A stretch of 64,000 nt of DNA from Paracoccus subflavus (GCF_004310345.1 NZ_SISK01000004.1:220405-284404); one strand, 5' to 3'; positions 32,333 to 42,703 are shown, counted from the first letter of the stretch. Notes: generated from the letters alone by a model not told the origin. Translations and numbers: made by a program.

Positions 32333-32995
32333 TCATGTCTGCCCCAACCCTTCGACCAGCGGCACGAACCGCACCTGCCGCAATTCGTCGTAATCAAATC
32401 CGGTATCGGTCCGGGTGACGCGGATCAGGGTCTGAACCGCGTCGGACTGGCCGACCGGAACGACCATGATACCGCCGATCTTCAACTGTGCCAACAAGGG
32501 GCCGGGCGGGTCTTCGGCCGCGGCGGTGACAAGAATGCGATCGAACGGCGCCTGATCGGGCAAGCCGCGCGATCCGTCGGCCACCTGTGCGGTGATGTTG
32601 GGCAGGCCGAGCTGTCGAAAGATCGCCTCGGCCTCCTGGACCAGGCGGCGGTGGCGGTCCACGGTGTAAACCCGCCGGCACAGCCCGGACAGAACGGCGG
32701 CCTGATAGCCCGATCCGGTCCCGATCTCCAGCACGGTATCGCGCGGACCGGGGTTCAGCGATTGCGTCATCAGCCCCACGACGGAAGGCTGGCTGATCGT
32801 CTGGCCGCAGGGAATCGGCAGCGGCGTATCCTCATAGGCGCGGTCGGCGAACTGGCCGCGCACGAACAGGCCCCGGTCGATGCGCTCCATGATGGCAAGA
32901 ACACGGGGGTCCGTCACGCCGCGCGAGCGCAACTGGAACAAAAAGCGCATCTTGCGCTCGGCGGGGTCGTGTTCCTCGTCGTGATCGACGGTCAT
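32333..32995 (-). CDS. pcm: Protein-L-isoaspartate O-methyltransferase
   Basis: Repairs isoaspartyl residues in aged proteins using S-adenosylmethionine. The 220 residues show [18 protein letters not shown], the SAM loop [16 protein letters not shown] and [18 protein letters not shown]. The ATG at 32995 overlaps the surE stop (ATGA). Part of the widely conserved surE-pcm-nlpD cluster linked to survival in stationary phase. Confidence 0.96.
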   Translation of the reverse strand: MTVDHDEEHDPAERKMRFLFQLRSRGVTDPRVLAIMERIDRGLFVRGQFADRAYEDTPLPIPCGQTISQPSVVGLMTQSLNPGPRDTVLEIGTGSGYQAAVLSGLCRRVYTVDRHRRLVQEAEAIFRQLGLPNITAQVADGSRGLPDQAPFDRILVTAAAEDPPGPLLAQLKIGGIMVVPVGQSDAVQTLIRVTRTDTGFDYDELRQVRFVPLVEGLGQT

Positions 32996-33819
32996 GGGTT
33001 TCCGGCGGCCCTTTCCTGGCAAGAGATGTCGTCGTCAAACAATGAGCCCATTTCCGCCAGCGAGTCGTGGCACGTCAAATCCGCCCGCATCGGCGTCACC
33101 GAAACAAAGCCGTCCAGATTGACGGCCACGTCGGTTCCGGCGCGCGCCGGCGCATTCTGCGCCCCGCCTGCCGCCCACATGAAACGGCGGCCGTTCGGCG
33201 CCGTATACGGCACCACCCGGAACTTGGTGCCCTGCCGCCGACCCTGGGCCGCAACCCGGACCCCCCTGACCGAAGCGGCCGGAACCGGCGGAAAGTTGAT
33301 GTTGTAGAACAGCCGGAAATCGGCATCCGATGTCCAGTCGCCGTGATCCAGCAGGCGGCGAACGACGGCCGCCCCATGCCGGCGCGCGGCCTCGAACGGG
33401 TCGGCAAGGTCCGAGGTTTCCGGCCCCAGATACTGGGACAGCGCAATGGCGGGCAGGCCCTGCAAGGCCGCCTCCATCGCGCCGCCGATGGTGCCCGAAT
33501 ACATCGCGTTCTCGCCCGAGTTGTTGCCCCGGTTGACGCCCGACAGAACCAGATCGGGCGGTGCATCGGTCATGATGTCGCAAACCGCCGCCAGCACGCA
33601 ATCCGCCGGACTGCCCTCGGTGGCATAGCGGCGGTCGTCAAGCTGGGCGACCATGGTGGGATGGGCATAGCTGATGCAATGCGCCACTCCCGACTGCTCA
33701 AAGGCAGGTGCGACGATCCAGACCTCGCCCCGCGGTCCGGCCAGGGTCGTGGCGATCTCCTGCAGGACTTGCAGGCCGGGGGCATTGATGCCGTCATCAT
33801 TGGTAATCAATATGCGCAT
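32992..33819 (-). CDS. surE: 5'/3'-nucleotidase SurE
   Basis: Metal-dependent nucleoside-monophosphate phosphatase important in stress survival. Metal ligands are visible in [15 protein letters not shown] (Asp-Asp), VAPAFEQSG and [20 protein letters not shown]. At 275 residues it is of normal length. ATG 33819 gives the canonical start; an extra Met codon lies directly ahead at 33822. Confidence 0.96.
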   Translation of the reverse strand: MRILITNDDGINAPGLQVLQEIATTLAGPRGEVWIVAPAFEQSGVAHCISYAHPTMVAQLDDRRYATEGSPADCVLAAVCDIMTDAPPDLVLSGVNRGNNSGENAMYSGTIGGAMEAALQGLPAIALSQYLGPETSDLADPFEAARRHGAAVVRRLLDHGDWTSDADFRLFYNINFPPVPAASVRGVRVAAQGRRQGTKFRVVPYTAPNGRRFMWAAGGAQNAPARAGTDVAVNLDGFVSVTPMRADLTCHDSLAEMGSLFDDDISCQERAAGNP

Positions 33820-33991
33820 CATCCGGCCCGCATCATGTCGCGCCAACAAGCGCCTTGTTCCGTCCCGCTTCCTGATTAGCCGGGCTATTGCCCCGCTTCA
33901 AGCGCAAGGGGACCGAATGGCGCGGGAAAGCGGTTTGACCTGACTGCCGGGGCGTTGCATCCTTGTCCGCGACGCAGGCGGCGGGCGGGAC

Positions 33992-34906
33992 ATGCAGATC
34001 TATCTTCCCATCGCAGAGGTTTCCGTCAACGCCTTCACGCTGGTCGGGCTTGGCGGCCTCGTGGGCGTGATGAGCGGGCTTTTCGGCGTCGGCGGGGGAT
34101 TCCTGATCACGCCGCTGCTGTTCTTCATCGGCATTCCCCCGGCCATTGCCGTCGCGACCGGGGCCAATCAGGTCGTCGCCTCGTCGGTGTCGGGCGTGCT
34201 GGCCCATGTAAAACGCAAAAGCGTCGATTTCCGCATGGGCGGGGTGCTGCTGGCCGGGGGCTTGCTGGGTTCCTGGATGGGGGTCTGGGTCTTCAACCTG
34301 CTGCAACGGGTCGGCCAGGTCGATCTGGTGGTGCAGCTTTGCTATGTGGTCTTTCTGGGCCTGATCGGCGCGATGATGCTGCAGGAAAGCCTGCGTGCCC
34401 TGTACCGGTCGTCCAGGCCCGGCCACCGCAGGCGCCTGCATCAGCACAACTGGGTCCACCGCTGGCCGCTGAAGGTCAAGTTCCGGGCATCGGGGCTGTA
34501 TATCAGCGCCTTTCCGCCGCTTCTCGTGGGGGTGGCGGTGGGGGTGCTGGCTGCGATCATGGGCGTGGGCGGGGGCTTCATCATGGTTCCCGCGATGATC
34601 TATCTGCTGGGGATGCCGACAAAGGTCGTGGTGGGCACGTCGCTGTTCCAGATCACCTTCGTGACTGCCTTCACAACATTGATGCACGCCGTCAGCTATA
34701 ACACCGTCGATATCATGCTGGCGGTCCTGCTGATCATCGGCGGCGTGGTGGGCGCGCAGATCGGCACCGGCCTGGGCGCGCGATTGCGGGCCGAGCAGTT
34801 GCGCATCCTGCTGGCGCTTCTGGTGCTGGCCGTCTGCGCCAAGCTGGCTGTCGATCTGTTCATGACGCCCGAGGAGCTTTACGCCATCCAGCCGGGGATC
34901 GGCTGA
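33992..34906 (+). CDS. Sulfite exporter TauE/SafE family permease
   Basis: A membrane protein of 304 residues with about eight helices in two related halves; each half carries a glycine-rich turn (GLFGVGGGFLITPLL near 38 and IMGVGGGFIMVPAM near 196), the TSUP hallmark. The family exports sulfite, sulfonates or other sulfur anions. It overlaps the next gene by one base; that partner (TIGR02186) is found with such permeases in many alphaproteobacteria, pointing to a joint role. Confidence 0.92.
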   Translation: MQIYLPIAEVSVNAFTLVGLGGLVGVMSGLFGVGGGFLITPLLFFIGIPPAIAVATGANQVVASSVSGVLAHVKRKSVDFRMGGVLLAGGLLGSWMGVWVFNLLQRVGQVDLVVQLCYVVFLGLIGAMMLQESLRALYRSSRPGHRRRLHQHNWVHRWPLKVKFRASGLYISAFPPLLVGVAVGVLAAIMGVGGGFIMVPAMIYLLGMPTKVVVGTSLFQITFVTAFTTLMHAVSYNTVDIMLAVLLIIGGVVGAQIGTGLGARLRAEQLRILLALLVLAVCAKLAVDLFMTPEELYAIQPGIG

Positions 34907-35766
34907 TGCGATGGCCTGCCCTGTGCCTGCTGCTGCTGCTGCTGCTGCTGCTGATGCCGGCGGGGGCGGGGGCGCAATCGACCATGCCCCGCACCGATGC
35001 CGATGCCTTGCCGGTGCCTGCTGAACCGCGTCCCGAAGCGCCGGCGCCGGTGCCGGGGGAAACGGTCGTGGCTGGCCTTTCCAGTGACTCGGTGTCCATC
35101 ACGGCCGATTTCGACGGGTCCGATATCCTGATCTATGGGGCAATCCGGCGCGAAAGCCCCATCCCCGACGGTCCCCCTTTGCAGGTCATTGTCACGGTCG
35201 AGGCGCCATCTGCCGGCCTGACCGTCTGGCGCAAGGAACGCAGGGCCGGCATCTGGGTCAATGCGGATGCGGTCCGTATCGGCGCCGCGCCAGGATTTTA
35301 CGCCGTGGCGACCTCGGCCCCGCTGGACGACATCCTGCTGCCGGAATGGGACAGCCGCTATCGCATTTCCCTGTCAACGGCGATGCGGGCCTTTGCCGGG
35401 GAAATCGCCGTCGAAAGCACTGTGCCCTATACCGAGGCCCTGATCCGGATCCGCCGGAACGAAGGGCTGTACCGCCTGGACGAGGGCAGCGTGTCCGTGA
35501 TCGACCAGACCCTGTTCCGTGCCGACATCAGCCTGCCTGCGAACCTTGTCGAGGGCACCTACAAGACCCGCATTTTCCTACTGCGCGACGGCCAGGTGGT
35601 CGATGTCTTTCTGGCGCCGCTCAATGTCCGCAAGGTGGGGGTGGAACGCTGGCTGTATCGGCTGGCCTTTGACCAGCCTCTGCTTTACGGGATCATGTCG
35701 CTGGCTGTCGCGGTCCTGGCCGGCTGGGGTGCCTCGGCTGCGTTCCGAAAGCTGCGGCGCCCCTAG
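34906..35766 (+). CDS. TIGR02186-family protein, partner of the TauE/SafE permease
   Basis: A 286-residue exported protein anchored by a C-terminal membrane helix (about 258-277). The signal peptide contains nine consecutive leucines, all coded CTG. The outside domain is rich in beta strands (SITADFDGSDILIYGAI is the family's opening), and MRAFAGEIAVESTVPYTE lies in the middle. Function unknown; it starts on the last base of the permease gene, implying coupled translation and shared function in periplasmic handling of the exported anion. Confidence 0.88.
   Translation: MRWPALCLLLLLLLLLMPAGAGAQSTMPRTDADALPVPAEPRPEAPAPVPGETVVAGLSSDSVSITADFDGSDILIYGAIRRESPIPDGPPLQVIVTVEAPSAGLTVWRKERRAGIWVNADAVRIGAAPGFYAVATSAPLDDILLPEWDSRYRISLSTAMRAFAGEIAVESTVPYTEALIRIRRNEGLYRLDEGSVSVIDQTLFRADISLPANLVEGTYKTRIFLLRDGQVVDVFLAPLNVRKVGVERWLYRLAFDQPLLYGIMSLAVAVLAGWGASAAFRKLRRP
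34927..34953 (+). repeat. Nine-unit CTG trinucleotide repeat in the signal peptide
   Basis: Nine uninterrupted CTG codons encode the hydrophobic core of the TIGR02186 protein's signal peptide. Slippage would change the core length in steps of one leucine without shifting the frame. Confidence 0.95.
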
Positions 35767-35853
35767 AGACCGTCATTCTTCCCAAGCCCTTGACGATTCC
35801 GCGCTTTGGGCGCAGGACCGCCGGCAGGGATGCTGAAGCGAGGGACAGGCACG

Positions 35854-36711
35854 ATGCGCACGGTCTATGTGAATGGCGAATTTCTGCCCGAGGATCGAGC
35901 CATGGTATCGGTCTTCGACCGGGGCTTCCTGATGGCCGACGGGGTTTACGAGGTCGTCAGCGTCCTTGACGGCAAGCTGCTGGATTTCGAGGGTCATCTG
36001 GTGCGGCTGAAGCGGTCACTGGCCGAGCTTTCGATGGACAACCCGCTGCCTGATGCCGATTACCTGACGGTATTCCGCGCCCTTGTTCGGGAAAACGGGA
36101 TCGTTGACGGGTTGATCTATCTGCAGGTGACGCGGGGCAATCCGGGCGACCGGGATTTTGCCTATCCCCCCGCCGGGACAAAGCCCACATTGGTGATGTT
36201 CACGCAGTCCAAGCCCGGCCTTGCCGAGGCGCCGGCGGCCCGGACCGGCTGGCGCATCATCAGCATCGAGGATCAGCGCTGGGCGCGGCGCGACATCAAG
36301 ACGGTGCAGCTTCTGTTTCCCTCCATGGCCAAGATGGAGGCCAAGGCCCGCGGCGTGGATGACGCCTGGATGGTCGAGGACGGGCTTGTGACCGAAGGCA
36401 CCAGCAACAACGCCTATATCGTCAAGAACGGCACCATCGTCACCCGCGCCCTGTCCAACGACATCCTGCACGGGATAACCCGCGCGGCCGTCCTGCGCTA
36501 TGCCGCCGAGGCGCAGATGCGGGTCGAGGAACGCAGCTTTTCCATCGACGAGGCGCAGTCGGCGGACGAGGCCTTCGTCACCTCGGCCTCGGCCTTCGTG
36601 ATGCCTGTGGTGGAAATCGACGGACAGGCCGTCGGTTCCGGACAGGTGGGTCCGGTGGCAAGGCGTCTGCGCGAAATCTATCTGGAAGAAAGCCGCAAGG
36701 CGGCGATCTGA
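35854..36711 (+). CDS. dat: D-amino-acid aminotransferase (fold-type IV PLP enzyme)
   Basis: Transfers amino groups between D-amino acids and 2-oxoacids, supplying D-alanine and D-glutamate. The 285 residues begin MRTVYVNGEFLPEDRAMVSV, followed by FDRGFLMADGVYEVV, the PLP lysine in RRDIKTVQLLF, and the phosphate-binding EGTSNNAYIV. This matches Dat better than branched-chain IlvE. ATG 35854 is preceded by AGGGACAGG. Confidence 0.91.
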   Translation: MRTVYVNGEFLPEDRAMVSVFDRGFLMADGVYEVVSVLDGKLLDFEGHLVRLKRSLAELSMDNPLPDADYLTVFRALVRENGIVDGLIYLQVTRGNPGDRDFAYPPAGTKPTLVMFTQSKPGLAEAPAARTGWRIISIEDQRWARRDIKTVQLLFPSMAKMEAKARGVDDAWMVEDGLVTEGTSNNAYIVKNGTIVTRALSNDILHGITRAAVLRYAAEAQMRVEERSFSIDEAQSADEAFVTSASAFVMPVVEIDGQAVGSGQVGPVARRLREIYLEESRKAAI

Positions 36712-36726
36712 TGGGCCGGCCGACGC

Positions 36727-37635
36727 TCAGGCCAGTTCCTTTGCCCCCCGCACCAGCCGCGACCGACCCCGGTCCTGCGTCAGCCGCGCCGCATTCGGCC
36801 CTGGCGCCGGCAGGGCCAGCACGCGGTCCCGCAGGACGTTGATCGCATCCTCGCCCTTGGACAGGGCGGCCGGATCGATCGGCGCGCCGACCGTGATGCG
36901 ATAGGCCTGGCTGCGCTTGTTCAGCACCTCGTTGAACAGGGTGACGTCGCGCAGCGTCGGATGGATGGCGTCCAGCAGATAGAACAGTCCCGAATTGCGG
37001 GCACGGATATGCATGGGGATGATCGGCACCCCGAACTTGCGTGCGATCATCGCGGCGCTGGCCATCCAGGGGCGTTCATGCAGCGCCAGCCCGTGCCGCT
37101 TGGCCAGGCGGCCCGATGGAAAGATCAGCCCGATCCGCCCGGCCGCAAGCGCCTCGCGGGTATAGTCCATCGTGGCCTTGGTCTTGGCATGGCTGCGCTT
37201 TTCCAGCCGCCATTCCACGCCCGCGATCAGGTCGGCCACCTGCGGCAGCACCCGGATCATGTCGTGGTTGGCATAGATGAACAGGTCGTCGCGCAGTTGC
37301 GACATCAGCGCATGGACGACGATCCCGTCCGCGATGCCGGTCGGATGGTTTGCGACGATCAGCGCCGGGCCCGTCGCAGGAATATGCTCCATCCCCTCGA
37401 CCCGGACATCGCGGACGATCAGGTCGGTCATGCGCCGCATGATTTCGGGGGTGGGCGCATCGCGGAATTCCGCGCCCAGCCGGATCGTGGTGGGATAGCG
37501 CAGCAGCCCCATCATCGCCCATTTCGCCAGACGGTGATGCAGCCTGCCGGAATACAGCCAGGGCGCCCGCTCGGCGATCAGCGGGTCAAGGCGGGCCTGC
37601 ATCTCGGCCCTGGCATCGGCATAACGGTCTGTCAT
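36727..37635 (-). CDS. PlsC-type phospholipid/glycerol acyltransferase domain protein
   Basis: A 302-residue membrane-associated acyltransferase. The HX4D catalytic motif is ANHPTGIAD, followed by the acceptor-binding FPSGRLAKRH and the further block GVPIIPMHI. Relatives acylate lysophosphatidate or lyso-ornithine lipids; which applies here is unclear. It lies 42 bases downstream of pepN on the same strand, so co-transcription is possible. The start at 37635 gives MTDRYADARAEM. Confidence 0.87.
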   Translation of the reverse strand: MTDRYADARAEMQARLDPLIAERAPWLYSGRLHHRLAKWAMMGLLRYPTTIRLGAEFRDAPTPEIMRRMTDLIVRDVRVEGMEHIPATGPALIVANHPTGIADGIVVHALMSQLRDDLFIYANHDMIRVLPQVADLIAGVEWRLEKRSHAKTKATMDYTREALAAGRIGLIFPSGRLAKRHGLALHERPWMASAAMIARKFGVPIIPMHIRARNSGLFYLLDAIHPTLRDVTLFNEVLNKRSQAYRITVGAPIDPAALSKGEDAINVLRDRVLALPAPGPNAARLTQDRGRSRLVRGAKELA

Positions 37636-37677
37636 TGCGGCCTTTCTGCCTCGACGCCGGGGCTGCTGCAAGCGGGA

Positions 37678-40269
37678 TCATGCACCGGCGGCGATCATCC
37701 GCGACACCATTTCCCGCGTGTTCCTGCTCAAACCGTCGGCAGCCGCGATTCGTTCCAGGGCCGCCAGGGCCTTGGCGCGCCGCCCGGCGTCGTATCGGGT
37801 CCAGGTCTCGAACACCGCGGACATGCGCGCCGCGATCTGGGGGTTGAACGGGTCCATGCGCAAAAGCCATTCGGCGGTAAAGTCATAGCCCGAACCATCC
37901 GCCGCATGAAAGCCTGCGTGGTTCGCGGCCAGCCCGCCCAGCAGCGCACGGAAACGGTTGGGGTTCTTCCAGTCGAAATCAGCGCGCTGCGACAGGGTGC
38001 GGGCAATCGGCGCAGCCTGCGCCGGCAGGGCGGCCATGGGCTGAACGGCGAACCATTTGTCCATGACCAGACGATTGCCGTCGAACAGGTCGTGCAGGGC
38101 CGCAAGTTCGGCCTGCCCACGGCCCCGTCGCAACAGGGCGATCAGCGCCGCCATCCGTTCGGTCATGTTGCCCGCGATCCCGAACAGGATCTCGGCCCGC
38201 TCGCCCCCGTCGATGCGGGTCAGCAGCGCCAGAACGGCGTTGCGCAGGGACCGGCGGGCGGCGTCGGCGGCATCCGGCCGATAGGGACCGGATACCGCCA
38301 TGCCGTCATAGAGCCGAGACAGCAGATCCTGATGCGTCTCGGCCATGCGCAGGGCCATCGCCTCTCGTGCCGCGTGGATCGCCTCGGGATCGGGAACCTT
38401 CCCTTCTGAAAACAGGCGGGTGGCGATTTCCTCCTCTCCGGGCAGGGTGAGGCACAAGGCGCGAAAGGCGGGATCGGCGGCATCGTCGGCGATCAGGCGG
38501 CCGATGGCCGCGACATGATCGCCGCCGGGGGCCAGGCCCTGCGCGGCCGCGGTCAGGGCCGACAGGGCCAGGTCGCGCCCGGCCTCCCACCGGGAAAACG
38601 GATCGGTATCGTGGGCGAGCAGAAAGGCACGGGTCTGATCGTCCATCGGGCGGGTCAGCACGACCGGCGCGGAAAACCCGCGCAGGGCCGACACGACCGG
38701 ACGGGCGCCCAGGCCTTCGACGATAAAGCTCTGGCTGGCCTCGGTCATTTCCAGCACCTGCGTGGGCGCCACCTCGTCCCCGTTCGGGCCGATAAGTCCC
38801 ACGGCAATGGGAATGACACGCGGCAGCTTTTCGGGCTGGCCAGGGGTGGGCGGGGTTTCCTGCTTGAAGGTCAGGCTCAGCCTGCCGCCTGCCACGCCCG
38901 GCTGCCAATCCTCGGCCATGGTCAGGCGCGGGGTTCCCGCGTCGGTGTACCACCGCTTGAACTGGGTCAGGTCGCGGCCGGTCGCGTCCTCGAAGACCTT
39001 CAGCCAATCCTCGATGGTGGCGGCATCGCCGTCGTGGCGGTCGAAATACAGATCCAGCGCGCGGCGATACCCGTCGTCGCCCACCAGCCGCTTCAGCATC
39101 CCGATCACCTCGGCGCCCTTTTCATAGACGGTCGCGGTGTAGAAGTTGTTGATCTCCTCATAGCGGTCAGGGCGCGGCGGATGGGCCAGCGGCCCCTGAT
39201 CCTCGCGGAACTGGCGGCTGCGAAGCGCCTGGACATCCTCGATCCGCTTGACCGCCGCCGACCGCATGTCGGACGTGAACTGCTGGTCGCGAAAGACCGT
39301 TAGCCCTTCCTTCAGGCAAAGTTGGAACCAGTCGCGGCAGGTGATCCGGTTGCCGGTCCAGTTGTGGAAATACTCATGCGCGATCACCGCCTCGATTCGT
39401 TCGTAATCGCCATCGGTGGCCGTATCCGGCGAGGCCAGGACCAGTTTCGAGTTGAAAATGTTCAACCCCTTGTTTTCCATTGCCCCCATATTGAAATCAT
39501 CGACCGCGACGATGTTGAACACATCCAGGTCGTATTCGCGGCCATAGACGTCCTCGTCCCATTTCATCGACTTGATCAGGGACTCCATGGCGAACCCGGC
39601 GCGATCCTGGTCGCGGGGGCGGACCCAGACATTCAGCGCGACCCTGCGGCCCGACCGGGTGGTGAAGCTGTCGCTGACGGCGGCCAGTTCTCCGGCGACC
39701 AGGGCAAAAAGATAGGAGGGCTTGGGCCAGGGATCATGCCATTCGGCACGCCCCTGCGACTGGCCGACCGGGTTGCCGTTCGACAGCAGCACCGGCAGGT
39801 CGCTGTCGATGGTCACATGGAACGTCGCCATGACATCGGGCCGGTCCGGATAGAAGGTGATGTGCCGAAAGCCCTCGGCCTCGCACTGGGTGCAGAACAT
39901 GCCATTCGAGATATACAGCCCTTCGCAGGCCGTATTGGCGGACGGATCGATGCGCACCGTCGTTTCCAGAAGAAAGGGATGCGGGGGCAGGGCGGCGGCA
40001 GAGAGGGTCAGCGTCTCGTTGCGGCGGATGACATGGGCGGGGTCGGGAACCTCGCCGTCAAGCGTCAGGGACAGCAATTCGACGCCCCGCCCCCCATCCA
40101 GGACCAGATCCTGTGGCATATCGGCATCACGCGGCGAAAACGACAGCGCGGCCCTGACTTCGGTCGCCGCAGGATTCAGGGCGAAATGCAGGCGCGTGGC
40201 GGTCAGGACGAACGGATAGGGCCGATAGTCGGCAAGTTTTTGCACGTTTTGCCCATTTGGCTCGGTCAT
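37678..40269 (-). CDS. pepN: Aminopeptidase N
   Basis: Broad-specificity zinc aminopeptidase (M1) of the cytoplasm that finishes protein turnover. The 863 residues have the substrate-recognition motif GAMENKGLNIFN, the zinc site HEYFHNWTGNR with the distal glutamate in LKEGLTVFRDQQF, and the long helical C-terminal domain of the bacterial PepN (DUF3458) type. The ATG at 40269 (MTEPNGQNVQKLAD) is chosen; the frame stays open upstream but without family likeness. Confidence 0.96.
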   Translation of the reverse strand: MTEPNGQNVQKLADYRPYPFVLTATRLHFALNPAATEVRAALSFSPRDADMPQDLVLDGGRGVELLSLTLDGEVPDPAHVIRRNETLTLSAAALPPHPFLLETTVRIDPSANTACEGLYISNGMFCTQCEAEGFRHITFYPDRPDVMATFHVTIDSDLPVLLSNGNPVGQSQGRAEWHDPWPKPSYLFALVAGELAAVSDSFTTRSGRRVALNVWVRPRDQDRAGFAMESLIKSMKWDEDVYGREYDLDVFNIVAVDDFNMGAMENKGLNIFNSKLVLASPDTATDGDYERIEAVIAHEYFHNWTGNRITCRDWFQLCLKEGLTVFRDQQFTSDMRSAAVKRIEDVQALRSRQFREDQGPLAHPPRPDRYEEINNFYTATVYEKGAEVIGMLKRLVGDDGYRRALDLYFDRHDGDAATIEDWLKVFEDATGRDLTQFKRWYTDAGTPRLTMAEDWQPGVAGGRLSLTFKQETPPTPGQPEKLPRVIPIAVGLIGPNGDEVAPTQVLEMTEASQSFIVEGLGARPVVSALRGFSAPVVLTRPMDDQTRAFLLAHDTDPFSRWEAGRDLALSALTAAAQGLAPGGDHVAAIGRLIADDAADPAFRALCLTLPGEEEIATRLFSEGKVPDPEAIHAAREAMALRMAETHQDLLSRLYDGMAVSGPYRPDAADAARRSLRNAVLALLTRIDGGERAEILFGIAGNMTERMAALIALLRRGRGQAELAALHDLFDGNRLVMDKWFAVQPMAALPAQAAPIARTLSQRADFDWKNPNRFRALLGGLAANHAGFHAADGSGYDFTAEWLLRMDPFNPQIAARMSAVFETWTRYDAGRRAKALAALERIAAADGLSRNTREMVSRMIAAGA

Positions 40270-40462
40270 CTCGTCCTCTGCGTGAAGAAAGCGGCGGCAC
40301 CTTGCGGAACTTCCATGTGTCCAACGTGTTAGACGCCTGAAGGCCGGGTCGCAAGTCGGCTGGTTTTCCTCGTTGGACCGCCGCAACGGCAACCATTGCA
40401 GGAAACCGGCATCATCATGCGGCGCAAGACCGGCTTGCCAACCTGATGTCTGGAGGCCAGCG

Positions 40463-40954
40463 ATGACCCATGATCCAAACGACCCGAACCGCACGCGTCC
40501 GGTTGATCCCGTGACCCCGCGCGATACCCTCAACACGACCCACAACACCACCTATGTCGAGCCGGTCGAGAAACGGTCTTCGGCCCTGCCGCTGATCATC
40601 GGTGTGCTTTTGGCACTGGCCTTGGCATATTTCGTGTTGCAGCAGTTCACCGGCGATGACGACACGGTCGCCGTGGACGGTGACACCACGACCGTGACCA
40701 CGACCGATGCCCCGGCAACGACGGCCGCCGATACAGCCGCGGACGAGGCCGAAGCGGCCGCAGCCCAAGCCGAGACGGCCGCCGAAAATGCTGCCGATGC
40801 GACCGAGAATGCCGCCGATGACGCAGCCGATGCCGCAGGCGCGGCTGCGGATGACGCGGGCGAAGCGGTTGACGATGCAATCACCGTCGATGAGGCTCCT
40901 GCTACGGATGCCCCTGCGACGACGGCACCGGCTGCCCCGGCACCCGCGAACTGA
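40463..40954 (+). CDS. Single-pass membrane protein with Ala/Asp/Glu-rich tail
   Basis: A 163-residue protein of unknown function: a polar N-terminus with Asn/Thr-rich repeats (TLNTTHNTTYVEP), one membrane helix (about 42-62, ALPLIIGVLLALALAYFVL) and a low-complexity tail built on an AADxAxxAAEN-like pattern that may form a long acidic helix or coiled coil, ending in a Pro/Ala/Thr stretch. ATG 40463 is preceded by TGGAGG and the gene ends in a strong terminator, both signs of a real gene. Possibly an envelope stress or spacer protein; I cannot assign it. Confidence 0.8.
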   Translation: MTHDPNDPNRTRPVDPVTPRDTLNTTHNTTYVEPVEKRSSALPLIIGVLLALALAYFVLQQFTGDDDTVAVDGDTTTVTTTDAPATTAADTAADEAEAAAAQAETAAENAADATENAADDAADAAGAAADDAGEAVDDAITVDEAPATDAPATTAPAAPAPAN

Positions 40955-40977
40955 TTGCCGCACCGGATCGAATGCAG

Positions 40978-41008
40978 AACCCGGGGTTTTCGGACCCCGG
41001 GTTTTTTT
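40978..41008 (+). terminator. Rho-independent terminator
   Basis: A 9-bp stem (aacccgggg 40978-40986, ccccgggtt 40995-41003) followed by a run of T to 41008, directly after the Ala-rich membrane-protein gene and ahead of pntA. Confidence 0.9.
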
Positions 41009-41048
41009 GCGCATCCGGGTAATCGTTCCGCTACGTCATCACATGCCC

Positions 41049-41078
41049 TTGTGAACAAAACTTTCGCGATGCTATCAG
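41049..41078 (+). promoter_or_regulatory. Candidate pntAB promoter
   Basis: TTGTGA (41049-41054) and TATCAG (41073-41078) are 18 bases apart, about 40 bases ahead of the pntA start. This is the best sigma-70-like match in the interval, but it is only a pattern match. Confidence 0.35.
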
Positions 41079-41118
41079 GTAACACGACGGGGACGACAAG
41101 CGAGGGGGTGGCGTATCC

Positions 41119-42690
41119 ATGAAGATCGGCGCATTACGGGAAGGGTTTGCGGGCGAGGCTCGGGTTGCGGTCACGCCCGCCTCGGCCGGGCATCTCATGA
41201 AGCTGGGCCATGAGGTCTTTGTCGAAAGCGGGGCGGGCGCGCGGGCGGGGTTTTCCGACGACGCTTATCGCGCCGCCGGCGTAACGGTGGTGCCGTCGGC
41301 GGACGAACTGATCGCCCTGGTCGATGTCGTGGCCAAGGTCAGGCCCCCCGCCGAAGGCGAGATCGCTCAGATGCGCGAAGGGCAGACGCTGATCAGCTTT
41401 TTCTATCCTTCCCAGAACGCCGAGCTGTTGAGCCTGGCCAAGGAGCAGGGCGTTACCGCCATTGCCATGGACATGGTGCCGCGCATCAGCCGCGCGCAAA
41501 AGATGGACGCCCTGTCCTCGATGGCCAATATCGCCGGCTATCGCGCGGTGATCGAGGCCGCGAACAATTTCGGCCGGTTCTTCACGGGCCAGGTCACGGC
41601 GGCGGGCAAGGTGCCTCCGGCCAAGGTGCTGGTGGTCGGTGCAGGGGTCGCGGGACTGGCCGCGATCGGCACGGCGGTCAGCCTTGGCGCCCAGGTCTAT
41701 GCCTTTGACGTCCGCCCCGAGGTGGCCGAGCAGATCGAATCGATGGGCGCCGAGTTTGTCTATCTGGACTTCGAAGACGCTCAGGACGGGGCGGCGACGG
41801 GTGGCTATGCCGCGCCCTCGTCGCCCGAATTCCGCGAAAAGCAGCTTGCCAAGTTCCGGGAACTGGCGCCGCAGATGGATGTGGTGATCACCACCGCGCT
41901 GATCCCCGGCCGCGACGCGCCCAAGCTGTGGACCCGCGACATGGTCGAGGCGATGAAGCCCGGCAGCGTGATCGTGGATCTTGCCGCCGAACGCGGCGGC
42001 AATTGCGAGCTGACAATTCCTGACGAAAAGCACGTCACCGAAAATGGCGTGACGATTATCGGCTATACCGATTTTCCGTCGCGCATGGGCGCGCAGGCGT
42101 CCGAACTCTACGGCAACAACATCCGTCATTTCGTGGCCGACCTGACGCCCAAGAAGGACGGCGTGATCCAGCACAACATGGAGGACGACGTGATCCGGGG
42201 CGCCACGGTGACGCACGACCGTGACATCACCTGGCCGCCGCCGCCGCCCAAGATCGCCGCCATCGCCGCCCAGAAGCCCAAGGAAAAGAAGCGCGAACTG
42301 ACGGTCGAGGAACGCCGCGCCGCCGAGGTCGCCGCCTTCAAGGCCGAGACGCGCAGCCAGGTCGGCCTGCTGGTGGGCGGGGGCCTGCTGGTGCTGCTGA
42401 TCGGCATGGTCGCCCCGGTCAGCTTCATGGCGCATTTCATCGTTTTCGTGCTGGCGTGTTTCGTCGGCTTCCGGGTGATCTGGAACGTCGCCCATTCGCT
42501 GCACACGCCGTTGATGGCGATCACCAACGCGATCAGTTCGATCATCATCCTGGGCGCGCTGATGCAGATCGGGTCGGGATCGTGGTGGGTCGTCCTGCTG
42601 GGCGCCCTGGCCGTTCTGATGGCGGGCGTCAACATCTTCGGCGGCTTCATGGTCACGCGCCGGATGCTGGCGATGTTCCAGAAGTCGTAA
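41119..42690 (+). CDS. pntA: NAD(P) transhydrogenase subunit alpha (fused form)
   Basis: Binds NAD(H) and couples hydride transfer to proton entry, making NADPH. The 523 residues unite the soluble NAD domain ([37 protein letters not shown] for [22 protein letters not shown]) with a linker of Pro/Lys/Glu and a C-terminal membrane part of about four helices. This is the E. coli-like fused PntA; Rhodospirillum splits it in two. pntB follows after 13 bases. Confidence 0.97.
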   Translation: MKIGALREGFAGEARVAVTPASAGHLMKLGHEVFVESGAGARAGFSDDAYRAAGVTVVPSADELIALVDVVAKVRPPAEGEIAQMREGQTLISFFYPSQNAELLSLAKEQGVTAIAMDMVPRISRAQKMDALSSMANIAGYRAVIEAANNFGRFFTGQVTAAGKVPPAKVLVVGAGVAGLAAIGTAVSLGAQVYAFDVRPEVAEQIESMGAEFVYLDFEDAQDGAATGGYAAPSSPEFREKQLAKFRELAPQMDVVITTALIPGRDAPKLWTRDMVEAMKPGSVIVDLAAERGGNCELTIPDEKHVTENGVTIIGYTDFPSRMGAQASELYGNNIRHFVADLTPKKDGVIQHNMEDDVIRGATVTHDRDITWPPPPPKIAAIAAQKPKEKKRELTVEERRAAEVAAFKAETRSQVGLLVGGGLLVLLIGMVAPVSFMAHFIVFVLACFVGFRVIWNVAHSLHTPLMAITNAISSIIILGALMQIGSGSWWVVLLGALAVLMAGVNIFGGFMVTRRMLAMFQKS

Positions 42691-42703
42691 GGGAGAGGAA
42701 AGC

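Noticed and set aside
34927..34953. CTG run as a CRISPR or other array
   Set aside because: A simple trinucleotide run inside a reading frame, without spacers.
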